NCBI GenBank assembly: GCA_964035795.1
Contig: OZ038324.1
Coordinates: 558,001-622,000 of the forward strand
Length of the DNA stretch: 64,000 nt
Origin: Pterobdella sp. o SKG-2022
Taxonomy: Eukaryota > Annelida > Clitellata > Hirudinida > Piscicolidae
Reading direction: 5' to 3'
This document shows positions 1 through 11,700 of this stretch, piece by piece (within the stretch, counting starts at the first letter, position 1; every line of letters starts with the position of its first letter). The translations under genes were made by a program, and so were the position numbers. A model generated the notes under the pieces. The model did not search any database, was not told the origin of the DNA, and was given only the letters and a program-made list of their open reading frames with translations.

Positions 1-245
1 CCATAGTAATAAACTTAGCTGGACAGCCGAACTTGGCCATGATCTCCCAGAGTCCTTTTTTGCAGACAGTATCGAAAGCCTTCGTCAGGTCTACAAAATT
101 TGTGTAAAGACCGACGTTCTGTTCTTGACACTTTTCTTAGAGTTGACGTGCTGCAAAGATCATGTTCGCTGTGCCATGCCCTGGTCTGAACCCACACTGA
201 CTTTCTGGCAATTGTCAAGATAATGATAATATGAGTTTCATGGAC
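1..245 (-). mobile_element. LINE family A, reverse transcriptase fragment
   Basis: Reading the minus strand gives FVDLTKAFDTV followed by LWEIMAKFGCPAKF, the RT palm block that precedes the catalytic aspartates in APE-type LINEs. The frame is interrupted, so this is a dead fragment. It is cut by the window edge at its 3' side. The same family recurs at 3715-6260, where the equivalent segment reads FVDFTKAFGSV. Confidence 0.8.
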
Positions 246-837
246 TGGTCAAGAAGGGCTTTGCTGTTGAATATTTTTTTCACTTCCATGTGATTTTTAT
301 GCGATATATTTTTCTAAGTATTCAGAAACAAGTGCAACAGTAGAAAAACTATTAAACCTGGTTTCTCTTCAGAATCAAGCGCATCTTATCCAGACGTTTA
401 ACCAGTTGTTGTGTGCCATTGTCAAGAGCTTTTATTATGCATATATGTTGTTCAGAAATTTTTATTAACAGTGTAATACAGGTTAAAGGTCTCACAAAAA
501 AGAAACGTTCTTCTGGTACGTTGCATGATAATTTAAATATTGAATTTTTATCCCTATTTCTGCGAGTTCACGATATCGAGGTAGAGTTTGATTTCCATCA
601 ATTTAATCGCTTTATTAAACATGACTTGCAAATATAAATTAAATGTTTGTAAATTTTTATTTTGTTATTCAAAGTAACAAAACATCTGCTGTGCGGTGGA
701 AGCAAGGGCATGCTCCATTGCGCACTTCTTTTGCTCTAACAAATTTTCCACAAAAAAGCAAGGGTTTTCAGTTTACAGCAGCTTTTTAATGGGCAGAGAG
801 CGCTAAAAATGTCTGGACTTTCTTCTTTTTCTTTTTG
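246..837. other. AT-rich interval, nothing recognised
   Basis: No open frame shows domain or splice evidence. A 74-residue frame at 413-637 has no recognisable motif and is probably chance. Confidence 0.5.
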
Positions 838-985
838 TTATTTTGGGAGGTCTTTTTCTTTTGGTAGTTTCAATATTGGATCATTAAATGGGAAGAGTAT
901 AGAGTTGTGTGAAGAGTTGTTGAGGAGGGAGGTTGGTATTTGTTGTATCCAAAAAGGGGGAGGAGAAGCATGGGCTCAAAATTCT
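838..985 (+). mobile_element. LINE 5' endonuclease fragment
   Basis: The plus strand reads GSFNIGSLNGKSIELCEELL then RREVGICCIQ, the first strand and helix of an APE-type endonuclease (usual form GSWNVxSLxGK...VDICCIQE). It ends at the 3' end of the oppositely oriented family C element. Confidence 0.65.
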
Positions 986-989
986 TAGG

Positions 990-3250
990 TAGTTTAGTAT
1001 CAGTATCATTTTATTAGAGTCAGTATCTTTTTTTTTCAAGGGGTCATTGACTTTTTTCCACGTCCTAACCCTTTCTCTTTTTTCACCTTGTCGTAGGCAT
1101 TTTTAAGACCTAACTCAAACCCACGACAAAAGTTTTGCATCATAATCTTCTAAACTAACCTTAGTCTTCTCCTTTCTCTACTGCCTTCTACCTCAAAACT
1201 CCACGCCTGCTTAACACACTCATCATCCCTTTTCCTCACAACATGCCCCAGCCATCTCAAACCCCTTTGTCTCACCACTTCAACAATTGTATTATCCAAC
1301 CCCAATCTAACCATCAATTTCTTTGTACTCACACCATCAGGTAGCTGCACAACACACATCATTCAAAGCATCCGTTTTTCTGTTCTTCTCAAAATACTCC
1401 CTTACACAAGTTTCAGAACCATATGTCATGACAGGCCTCACACATGTCCCATAAATTTGCTCTTTGATATTCCATGTATATCTTTTTGAACGTAACATGG
1501 AAGACATAGTGTTGAATGCCTTCGATTCCAGCCATATCCTTCGTGTAACAGCTAGCTCACTTCTTCCCCCACCAATCATATTATCCCCTAGATAACAAAT
1601 ATTATTTGGTCTTCCCTTCCTCTACTGCCTTCCACCTCAAAACTCCACGCCTGCACAACACAATCATCATCCCCTTTCCTTACAACATGACCCAGCCATC
1701 TCAAACCCCCTTGTCTCACAACTTCAACAATCGTATTATCCAACCCCAATCTAACTTCATCTCACACCACACATTATTCTTTTGCTCTCTTCAAAATACT
1801 CTCTTCAACGGACCTTACTACTCAAGTTTCTGAGCCATATGTCATGTCTCACACATGTCCTATAAATTTTTTCTTTAATATTCCATGTATATCTTTTATC
1901 ACGTAACATAGAAGACATATTGTTGAATGCCTTCCATACCAGCCATATCCTTCGTGTAACAGGTGGCTCACTTCCTCCTCCACCATTCATATTGCCCCTA
2001 TGAAACATTAATTATTCACTCTCCCCAACTCACTCAGACAACCATTTAAAACATTTACACATTCCTCATTTGAAAAATTCTTACAAACTCTGCATCAAAA
2101 TTTTCATTCATCTTACAAGAAACTATCTTTACCCCAGCACACCACGCATGAACCCACTTCTTGCATGTCTTACACCTCACACAATTTACCTTAATCCTCT
2201 TACCACATACACTACATGGATCAATCTTAGCCAAGACAACAACCCCACTACCACCACTCTCTATGACCTTTGTCTTACCAAGATTAACCTTCAAACCTTT
2301 CCCTTCAAAGGTTGCTTTCTAACGTATGAATTGTGCTTCCAGTTCTTCCATAGTCTCTGGCATCAAGTCATCTGCATAAAGCAGTTCATATAAAGCACCT
2401 TTTCTTCCGTCTTCCGACAATACATCTAGCATTATTGAAACCAACAACGGTAAGAGAACCGATCCTTGATGGACACCTGCACAAACATCAAATTCTTCTG
2501 AGCGTCCACCACCAACCTGAACTCTCGTTTTTGCTCCTTTTTACATAGACATTACTGTCTGAACCAACCTTTCCGGCACTAACTTCTTTCTCAGCGCCAA
2601 TTCAATCACCTTCCTTAGCACCCGTTTGAAAGCTTCATCCATATCAACAAAACAGATAAATAGCTTTTTATTCTTTTCAACGTTGCTTTCCTGCATTCTT
2701 CTAAGTATTAACATAGCGTCCTCTGTGCTTCTGCCAGGCATAAAACCAAATTTCATTTGGTCAACTTTGCCTATCTTTCACAACCTCTTTTCCAAAAACT
2801 TTTTTACCACTTTCATATCATGCTCTAAAAGCTTTAGACCTCGATATCTAGCACAGTCACGGGAACAATTGTAATCATCCTCCAGTCATGAGGTAAATCT
2901 TTTCCGTTGAGGATTTCATTTGCTATTTGCAATATAACTTGCTCACCATGCGAAGAAGCAGCTAGGTGCTTCTTGACAATTCCAGTTGGTTCTTTGGCCT
3001 TGCCATTCTTTATGATCCTTACCCCTTTTCCCACCTTGTTTATAGCAAATGGTTTAACGGACCTTCAGCCACTTCTACATCTACTATTTCATTCTATAAA
3101 TTCTTCTTATTCATGATAGCCTCTGTGCTCTTTTCACACTTTCTTCCGACCATCCTCGGCAAACACATTCTTCCCATTTTTGCCTCTAATGCAGTTGTTA
3201 CCAGCTAAGTCCCTCTCTTCTTTCTTCACCAATCTTATTCTACGGAATAC
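990..3250 (-). mobile_element. LINE family C copy 1 (RT and C-terminal part, 5' truncated)
   Basis: Minus-strand pieces in order are: a pre-RT segment (about 3034-2834, IIKNGKAKEPTGIVKK), a palm segment (2756-2541, FGFMPGRSTEDAM and FVDMDEAFKRV), a thumb with a PHD-like cysteine cluster (2294-2120, CSVCGKRIKVNCVRCKTCKK), and the C-terminal region. The C-terminal region is present twice in tandem (2010-1605 and 1600-1150), each time with the YTWNIKE and LRWLGHVV-type blocks. Several stops and shifts make it non-functional. The 3' end matches 32645-32700 and 52030-52073. A second copy lies at 32645-34615. Confidence 0.85.
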
Positions 3251-3530
3251 AACATTTCTGTCATTCCGTATTTCCTCCATCTCTTTCACCGCCTCTTTCT
3301 TCATTGCTTGAGCAACAGCTTCTTTGGCTTTTTTTTCGGCAGAGACATAGCGGGATTTATTTTCAGCCGATGGGAGTTGTTTTCACCTCCGAAAACTCTT
3401 CCTCATCTCTGAAATGGCTTTTTGCTCATCCTGATTCCACCACCAAGTTTCTACTCACACCACATACTTTTTCAGCAGCTTTGAGAGCAGAAGTTTTATA
3501 ATTTAGCCATGTGTTTTGTTCTTCGCTTTT

Positions 3531-3707
3531 TTGTAATGTAATGCGGTATTTATAAAGCGCTTTTCCTTATAGATCAAAGCGCTTGCTACAAATTTAATGT
3601 AGCCAAAACACACTGTGAAACATGTGCTAATTGTTGGCTCACGCTGGATCAAACCCGGTAACTTTAGATAATTAGTCTAATGCTCAACCATTGAGCTATA
3701 AGGGCCG
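3531..3707 (-). mobile_element. tRNA-derived SINE
   Basis: On the minus strand it begins with a tRNA-like head: an A-box-like TAGCTCAATGGTTGAGCATT and a B-box-like CCGGGTTTGATCC. A unique body follows, then a 3' hairpin with AGCGCTTTGATC...AAAGCGCTTTATAAA and an ATTACATTAC tail. The GCGCTT tail resembles those of SINEs moved by L2/CR1-type LINEs. Other copies are at 7142, 17708, 28718 and 59995. Confidence 0.85.
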
Positions 3708-3714
3708 AATTGTT

Positions 3715-6260
3715 ACAAAATTTCCACCATTTCAGAAAATTAGACTGACCTTCGTTGAATATGAAATTCCTCTTTTACCCCAAAATTTTTTCTTTAAGTT
3801 TCCAAAAACCCAGCTGGCTTCAGTCTTTCGGTTTTTGTTTTCATCGTCAATGTTTCCACAGCGAAAAATAGTGCTGCTAAGATAAGTGAAGTTTTTTACT
3901 GTTTGAAAGCTTTGTTCCTTCACTGAAATGTGAGGTTCATGGTTAATGTTTTTTTTGGAGCAGGCTGATACATCACTTTGATTTTTTGGTGTAGATGATC
4001 AACCCAAAATGTTCACAAAAGGGTGAAAATTAGTTTACCTCCCGTTGAATCTCTAGCTGGCGTTGAGCGCAAGAAGGTTTCTGATTTAGGTTGTTTAGAT
4101 TTTTGAGATTGCTTATAGATGTCGAAGGCACCGATATGGGACGGGAATGCTAGATGGATTTTCTTTGTTAGCATTACCGAATACATCAGACTGAATAGTG
4201 TTGGAGCAAGGATACATCCCTGCTTGACTCCGTTGGTCACATGAAAAGTCACCATCATTTAGCACTCTAGCTATCATGCCGTCATGAAACAGGCTGACAA
4301 TCTTCACAAGATTTTTTAGAGAACCAAATTTTGCTTTGATCTTTCATAACCCATTCCTGCCCACTGAACCAAATGCTTTAGTGAAGTCAACAAAAGTCAT
4401 TAATAGATCTTGTTGTTGCTTCATACATTACTTCTGAAATTCACGAGCTGCAAATATCATTTAAATAATTTTCGACCAGCTTGAAAGCCGTATTCTTTTA
4501 GGTAGGTGACCCTGCTTGAGGTGTTTCAGTAGGTGGTTCAAAAAAACACGAGCCAAGGTCTTTCCTGCAATTGAAGGAAGAGAAATACCTCCATGGTTTT
4601 CGCATGATCGTTTGTTTACTTTTCTCTTGTATATATGCACAATGGTAGCTTCTTTAAATTCTTGTAGAAGCTTTTCTTTTTCTCGGTGAAATTGGAACAG
4701 ATCGGTGAGTTTTCTAAAACGCGAAGTGCCATCAGCTTTGAATACCTCTGCCGTTATAGCATCAGAACCTGGTGCTTTACCTACTGACATTTATTTAATG
4801 GCTCAGACTATCTCATCTAGGGACGAAAGGTCTTCAAGGTTTTTGTTTATCTTGAATTTTGGTAGTCGATGTATAGCTTTGCCACTTATCTTCGATGGTC
4901 GATTGAGCACGCTATTAAAATATTCAGCCCACCTTTCCAAAATACTTTTTTTGTCAGATATCAGCCTTGAGCCATCTGCATTGGGCATAGGTGTGCTTTC
5001 TGATGTCTGCGGTCTATAGAGGCATTTGAGAGAGTCATAGGAGCGCTTCATGTCACTTTTTTGTCCTCAAAACTTTGAATTTCGTCAATTTTTTAGCAGA
5101 GCCGAGCGTTTTGCAAAATTCAGAGTTTTTTTTTGAAAATTTATGCGCTTATTGATATAGAAATTTTTCTTTGCATCAGAATCTAGATAATTTTCGTGGG
5201 CTCTGTAAACTGACGTTTCTCCTCCAATAGTTTTAATCTTAATATCATTTTCATCAAACCAGTTTTGAAGTTTTCTGGAGGTTGAGCCTAGTACTTGTGA
5301 GGCAGAAAAGTAGATGGCCGTTTTCATAGCTCTCCAGTCATTGCTCTCAACCATTGACAGCTGATGTTCAAGTGTGGTCACGAATTTATGTTTAACACTA
5401 GAGTTTCAGCTTTGCGACATCAAGTCGTTTTAAAACTTTCTGTTTTTGTGGCCTTCTCATAGGACTAATGTGTAACTTGGTTTTCGAAACTATGAGCCGA
5501 TAATCTGTCCAACAATCCACACCACACTTATCCTTTGTTACTCGCGCATCACGTTTGTCTTTGGATCTAACAATGATGAAGTCAATAAGATGCCAATGCT
5601 TTGATCGGGGGTGCATCCAAGATGTCTTTTTGAATGTTGAACGTCGAAACAGAGTATTGGTGATAATGAGTCCATGAGATATGCAGGTTTTGAGCAGTCG
5701 TAAGCCGTTGCTTATACACTTGCCAATTCCATTATGATCTTTCTAAGCCTGATGGTCTTTGCTAACACGAGCATTGAAATTGCCGAGTAGGAGCTTATCC
5801 GACTGTGAAACAGTGGAAATGAGTTTTCAATTTTTCATAGAATTTATTCTTTACGTCATCTGGCTTAGTCATAGAAGGCACGTTTGCATTCATGAGAATA
5901 GCAAGTTTTTTCTTCCCCAAAGCAAGTTTGAGTGTCATAAGACGGTCATTCAAGCCATCCGAGATATTATCAAGCTTCTTTACTATTTGGTTTTTAATAG
6001 CAAAATCAATTCCAGCTTTGCGTCCTTCACCCTTGTTCCACTTCAGAAAAAAGTGTAGCCACCACCAATTTCAGTAAGACGCCCTTTGTCAGAGTGACGG
6101 GTTTCACTGAAAAATCAATTTATATATACTATCTATATGCAGTGATTTCATTAACTGTTTAGGCGCAATTGTTATATCTATTTTTGATAGTGGAGATGAT
6201 AATGATCATAATGACTTGTAGATGTGGGACGGAATTCATGAGTAGATTCTGTTCTGACTT
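3715..6260 (-). mobile_element. LINE family A, near full-length but degenerate
   Basis: The minus strand carries, 5' to 3', an endonuclease (about 6250-5400, with an LLLGNFNARV-type block near 5780 and an HPRSKHWHLIDFIIV block at 5616), a linker (5381-4803), an RT start (GKAPGSDAITAEVFK at 4790), a palm segment (FVDFTKAF near 4390; VTNGVKQGCILAPTLFSL near 4240) and a C-terminal part (VKNFTYLSSTI near 3895). At least six frame breaks are visible. It lies directly next to a same-strand SINE at 3531-3707. Confidence 0.85.
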
Positions 6261-6559
6261 TATGGCATCATTCGGATGACTTTCGGCATCTGTGACTAAT
6301 TCTGTTTTTTGATATTTCTGAGTAGTCTGTTTTTAGAATTTGCAATGATAAATAGATAGCGTGCTTGACAATAAAAACTTGCTTAGGTGGTTTGGGCAAA
6401 GAGCTACTTGGTGGGATGTGGCGTCAGCTTCTGTAGAGGAAAGTACAGGCACCATATTGTCTGCCGATACCTCCCTGCGTGAGTTTTTGATTCTATTTAG
6501 GTTTGATTTTTTAATATTAATTTTCTCATGTGTTACAAGTGACTTAGCTGTTACAGACC

Positions 6560-7136
6560 AGGAAAAGCTCCTTGCGCGGTCTAAAGAGATTGGGGAAAAA
6601 TGAAGTGTGGAAAAGCATCTGTTATTTCTGGGGCTGGGACAGAAATGTTGCAAAAGGCATTGACCTATCTCACTTCTTTAATGGTGTCACAAATGAAAAT
6701 ATCCTATCTGAAGACTGGAATACGAGCGTGATCCTCAACTGCTTCAAAAACAAGGGTGAGGCGACAAACAGAGGGAATTATAGAGGTTTAAAATTCTTGG
6801 AGCACTCGATGAAGGCCTTTGAAAAGGTTATTGAAGAAGAAATTAGAGGTCAGGTAAGTATCGACTCAATGCAGTTCGTATTCATGCCAGGTAGATGTAT
6901 GATCAATGCTGTTTTCATAGCTCGATAATTGCAAGAAAGGTATCTTGGCAATAAAACAAACTTTGTTTTGCTTTTGTTGGCCTAGAATAGGTCCGTGTGG
7001 AAATTCCTGTTTACTGATGGCATGATAATCGTGATAATCGCTAATAGCCTAAAAGAATTAAAAGATAGTTACAGTGCATGGAGAAACAGAATTTAAAGCA
7101 AAGGTCTAAGAGTGAATATAAACAAAACGGCCTTGA
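6560..7136 (+). mobile_element. LINE RT fragment with internal deletion
   Basis: The plus strand reads LSEDWNTSVILNCFKNKGEA, GNYRGLKFLEHSMKAFEKVI and MQFVFMPGR (6572-6928), the RT fingers. After a gap it resumes as FTDGMIIVIIANSLKEL and SKGLRVNINKT. The segment between the MPGR block and the catalytic block is deleted, and the YADD position reads FTDG. Confidence 0.8.
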
Positions 7137-7141
7137 TATAA

Positions 7142-7312
7142 GGACCCACATAGCTCACAGGTAGAGCAATTAAAGTTACCGGGTTCGATCCCATGTGGGC
7201 CGACAATTAGCACCTGTTCCACAATGTGGTTTTGCTACATTAAATTTGTAGCAAGCGCTTTAATCTATAAGGAAAAGCGCTTCATAAAAACCCTATTACA
7301 TTACATTACAGT
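7142..7312 (+). mobile_element. tRNA-derived SINE
   Basis: The A-box region TAGCTCACAGGTAGAGCA and the perfect B-box GGTTCGATCCC are present, then the shared body, the AGCGCTT hairpin and the TTACATTACA tail. About 15 bases between the two boxes present in other copies (TTAGACTAATTATC) are missing. Confidence 0.85.
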
Positions 7313-7317
7313 ATTGA

Positions 7318-7612
7318 TACTATAAGGAGTAATTTATAAAAATAGCCATTCATTTGAGAAAAATTTTATAGACTGCCAGTCCAAGCTAACGTCCAAGTTG
7401 AAGTTATCGAATTCAAGATCCCCTGTTCCCACATTTAGGCAGTTTGCCTTGCTGTTGTCAATAAAAAGAACTATCATCCACCGGGACAAATGACAACGAT
7501 ATCGGAAATCCTGCTACCGGAGTCTACTGTTATCCAGGTTATAACAAAAAAAGCAGTTTGAATTAGAGACGCTATCTTCAGTGCAGATTTACGTCATGCC
7601 CAGGACCAAAAA
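7318..7612 (+). repeat. ~375-bp interspersed repeat, 5' truncated copy
   Basis: It shares long blocks with 51523-51900 (for example GCTAACGTCCAA, GGCAGTTTGCCTTG, TACTGTTATCCAGGTTATAAC and CATGCCCAGGACC). No tRNA boxes or coding capacity are seen, so I call it only an interspersed repeat. Confidence 0.8.
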
Positions 7613-7859
7613 AAAAAGTTGATAGAAACGACTTGATTGTTTGCTTGGTAGATGCCTTTTTGTGCATTCATCTTCTGTGAGGCAGATACACTAGACTGCA
7701 GTAAGTGAAGTTTTACTGAGGATTTAATGTGGTATTTTTGTGAACTTGCTGAGCTGAGTTTCTTTAAATTCTTCTCGCAAGCTTTTTGTCGAAGGCTTTC
7801 GTTTACATTTTTAAATTTTCTTTTCGCAGCTCATTGAATTAATAATATTCATTATTAAC
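7613..7859. other. no gene recognised
   Basis: AT-rich sequence between the ~375-bp repeat and the left arm of the inverted repeat. No motif was found. Confidence 0.4.
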
Positions 7860-7950
7860 TCAAACGAGTGTTCAATAACGTGTCGCAGCAGAACCGAAAA
7901 ACACAGACAATCTCACAAAAGCATATCTGATTGATTGACGAACGATCAAA
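7860..7950 (+). repeat. left arm of an inverted repeat enclosing LINE D
   Basis: TCAAACGAGTGTTCAATAAC, then CGCAGCAGAACCGAAAA and CATATCTGAT, match the reverse complement of 12520-12627 with indels. The two arms bracket about 4.7 kb containing the whole of LINE D. Confidence 0.7.
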
Positions 7951-8139
7951 AAATAAATAGCAAAATTATTTGTTTAAGTAATGTTACTTATGAAATAATA
8001 ATTATGAATAATTTATTCTGCTTACAGCAGTATAAACTAATGTGGATATTATTATATTTTTTATTTATTTATTCATTTTGTAAACCGTAATGATGATGAT
8101 GGTGATGACGATGAAGGGGATGATGATGATGATTTTTAA

Positions 8140-8724
8140 ATGTGTCAACTGGAAAACAGTGCAATAAAAACGGGTTTGGAATTAGCCAACCATCTCCTTA
8201 AAGTTTTGGTGAACCCGACTTTGGGAGTTTCAAACAGATGTAAACAATATGAACTACAGTATGTCAACAACCAACAACAATATCTCATCAACAGACTGCA
8301 GAAACAACATATCAATAAGCAAAAACAACATCAACAAAATTTTAGTAACCGACAACAACAACATCTCAACAAGCAAAAACAACGACATTTTCAAGACAGA
8401 CCATCAACACAAACTAAACAATCAAAAACAACGAAACAACGCTTTAATGACCGTCGACAACAACAACATTCCAGCAACTGACATCTACTACAACAACAAC
8501 ATCTCATGTATATGTATTTACACTCACTACGACAACATCTCTAAAACCGACATCTACAGCAACACCTACAACGACGCGAATCATTTCCTGTCTCGGAGAA
8601 TAGTGCACAAGGAAATCTAGGATTCATCAACCACAACTATAACGACAACCATTCCACGTCACAACACAACAACAACACAACGAAGTCATGTAACAACACT
8701 GCATCATCATCTGATAACATTACC
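8140..8724 (+). other. CAA/AAC-rich leader upstream of LINE D ORF
   Basis: A degenerate repeat of CAACAACAACATCTC-like units, giving overlapping Q/N-rich frames (8140-8481 and 8249-8620) that look like composition rather than protein. It may be the 5' UTR of LINE D. A ATG-triplet run at 8085-8135 precedes it. Confidence 0.5.
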
Positions 8725-11700
8725 ATGTCACCAAACTACAACACTACGTCATTCTACAACAAAACCACATCACCACACGACACTACCTTAGGAAGTTTTA
8801 AATCGGCGAGGGCACGAAAAACCTGGGTGGAATGGAGGTTACGCAATATCGAAAAAAACCCAGGACCTCAACAAGGAAGAAGCAGGAGAAGATACGAGAG
8901 ACTTGTGAAGAGAAGAGAAGAGAAAAAAATAGACAGGATAAAAATGTGGCAAGGCAGGGAGCTGAAAATTGGTACTTGGAATGTGCAACGAGCCAACCTG
9001 ACGGGGAGTCGTTTCGGTTTCATCACCCAAAAGAGCATAAAAGAAGACTGGGATTTAAGGTTGGTTACAGAAATTGATGCGCGTTCAGAGGGCCTGCGTA
9101 AGTACCATCACCAGAAGAGAGATCGCTTTCTTTTTACCTCGAAAAAGGTTGTAGTGTTAATGAACCTAGATTCTTTCAACATCTGATCACTGACAGATTG
9201 GTCTTGGTGAAGATAGATAATGTTAATTACATATCAACTTACTTCCCGGTACAAGGGTCAGAAGGTTACGAGCAGACTCTCCAAGAGATACGCAACACTC
9301 TAGAAACAATCATCCCCGGTCAAGCAAAGAATGAAAAGGTTATCATTGGTGGAGATTTCAACGCGCAAATTGGTACAGGGAATGAGAACAATGGAAACCA
9401 GGGCATGTCTACCACCAATCAACAGGGTCGGGAACTCTTAGACTGGTTAGCAGAGAACGATCTATTTTGGGTGAATTCTTTCTATACTCACTCCAGAAGA
9501 AGAACGTGGAGACATACAGGCTCGGAACAGTGGTATGAACTGGACGGTTTCGTTACGCGCACCAACCACCGTCACGGAATGTTCAAGAGAGTACGGACTG
9601 GCAACCATTAAGGATTATCTAACCACAACCCTAAGTTAGCGTACCTAAATGAGGATTTCAAGAAGAGATAGGAAGAGAAAAAAAATATCAGAAAGACGCC
9701 GAGAAGATCGAACATTGCTTGGGAAGAACTGTGGAACAGAGACAAGAGAGATGATTTCATGGTGAAGACGGGGAATATTGAAACACAGCAGACTCGCAAC
9801 GTCTTCAAGAACTGGAAAAAGGTGGAAAAGGGAGTGGTGCGTACGACAGAACAAGTTTGTGGTATCAAGAAGAGACAAACCAACGATTGGCTGACGGGTC
9901 ACATGGAGGAGCTCCAGAAACTGGTAAAGGAGCGAAAAGAAGCCTCAAAAGTCGGTAACGAGCAAAAACGGCTGTATAATTTGAATCAGTCTATGAGGAA
10001 TGAACAGGCATTTAACTACGCTGTAGAGCATCTTAAGACAGTGAGGACCGACTCCGACGATGTCTCAGAGCATGGGAAAACCAGTGGTGGCAAAACATGG
10101 CGATGGAATGTAAAGAGGCCCGGCTTAAAGGCAACATCGGTCAGATGTATAGCATTCTGGGCCGACTACAGCTACGTGGGTCTAACTAGAACAACAGCAA
10201 AAGCTCCCTCCTCTTCAGCGAAGAAGAGTTCAAAAAACACCTGGATGCTATACAGAAGGATCGTTTTGAGAACTCTGAAGAAGAGATGGTTGAAGCAGTA
10301 AAAAAGGGTGTGAGACCGCAGGATAAGGAAATATTAGAAGAGGCGAATACCGAGCTCAAACGTAACCCGACCAATGCTGAAATCGAACTCACTTTAAAAG
10401 AAATGCGGGATGGAGCTCTTGGGGACGACGGTATGCGCTTGAGATACATCAAGCTCGCAACTCCAGCAATTAAGAGCAAGCGATATGAGGTAATAAAGGG
10501 AATGTATGAACACCGCGCATGGAAATGGGATGAAATGATGAAGTCTGACAACATACTCCCTCTATTCAAGAAAGGTGACAGACGAGATAAAAATAACTAC
10601 CGAGGTATTTGCCTCTTACCTTTCACGAGCAGAGTATTGGCAAAAATAATAGCAGAGACTTCGGGACTGGGTTGAGAAGGTGAGAGTATTGGATGAGAAT
10701 CAAGCAGAATTTCGACAGAATCGATCAACAGCTGACGCGACACAGATCTTCATACGACTTCAGAAAGACGAATTAAAGCTCCAGACCTGCGTGGGCGACC
10801 GCATGAGCAAGACTGAAACCAAGATAGTCCTATTGGATCTAAGGAAAACATACCCAAGTGTCAATAAAACCATAATGTGGAAGCTGCTAAAACATTACAA
10901 CAAGTCTGACTCGTTCATCGACAAACTGAAGGATTTTCACGAGTTTACTGCATACAAGGTGAAAGGCAGCACATCAGATAGCAGCACCTTCTACCCCCAG
11001 GGAGGCCTTCGTGAAGGTTGAACATCCTCACCGATACTTTTCAATATTTATCACCAAGCACCAATCAGGACATACCAACAGAAGAGAGAGGAAGCGGCGA
11101 AGTTGAGACGTCGAGAAGCTGGAGTGAAGTAGTCATGGAGATCCGGACATGAGTTTCCCCCACAACAAAACGTAAACAAGTACTCTGAAAAAAACAACAC
11201 AAGGTACCTCACGGAGTCGCTATTCGCAGATGACACCACAGTGATAGGAAAAGCGTACGAGATAGATGAGGCGACCCAGGTTATGAAGGAATGTTTAGCG
11301 TTGTTTGAGGAGAGAACGAATGATGCCAAGGAGGAAAGAGCCAGGTTAGGATCAATGGAAGCAAACAACATCAGAATGCTCGGAGTATACCTCGGTAGAA
11401 AAGAGGACATTTTCCAACGATTGAGAAGAGGGGCACTGATTTTTGCTAGAATTAGGAAGCGTTTCACCAAAAGTCGACTGAGTAAGAGAACACAGGCTTT
11501 AGTTCTGGATACTTGTGTAGAGAACACTATGCTTTTCAACCGCAACACAAGACCGTTCTACAAGTCAGAAGTGAAACAACTGCAAAGAGCGATGGACAGG
11601 AGGTATAGATTGATATGGGGTAGTGGTAACAAGGAGCCGTTAAAGGAAATTGAGAAGAAACATGTGAACATGTGGGACGTAAGACGCCAACATGGAGTAG

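Noticed and set aside
7142..7212. tRNA-like sequences with A and B boxes (also near 3650, 17720, 28740, 60390)
   Set aside because: Each is followed by the same non-tRNA body and GCGCTT hairpin, and none folds into a plausible cloverleaf; they are SINE heads.
8140..8620. Two Q/N-rich frames as a LINE ORF1
   Set aside because: They track the CAA repeat and show no RNA-binding or zinc-knuckle motif.
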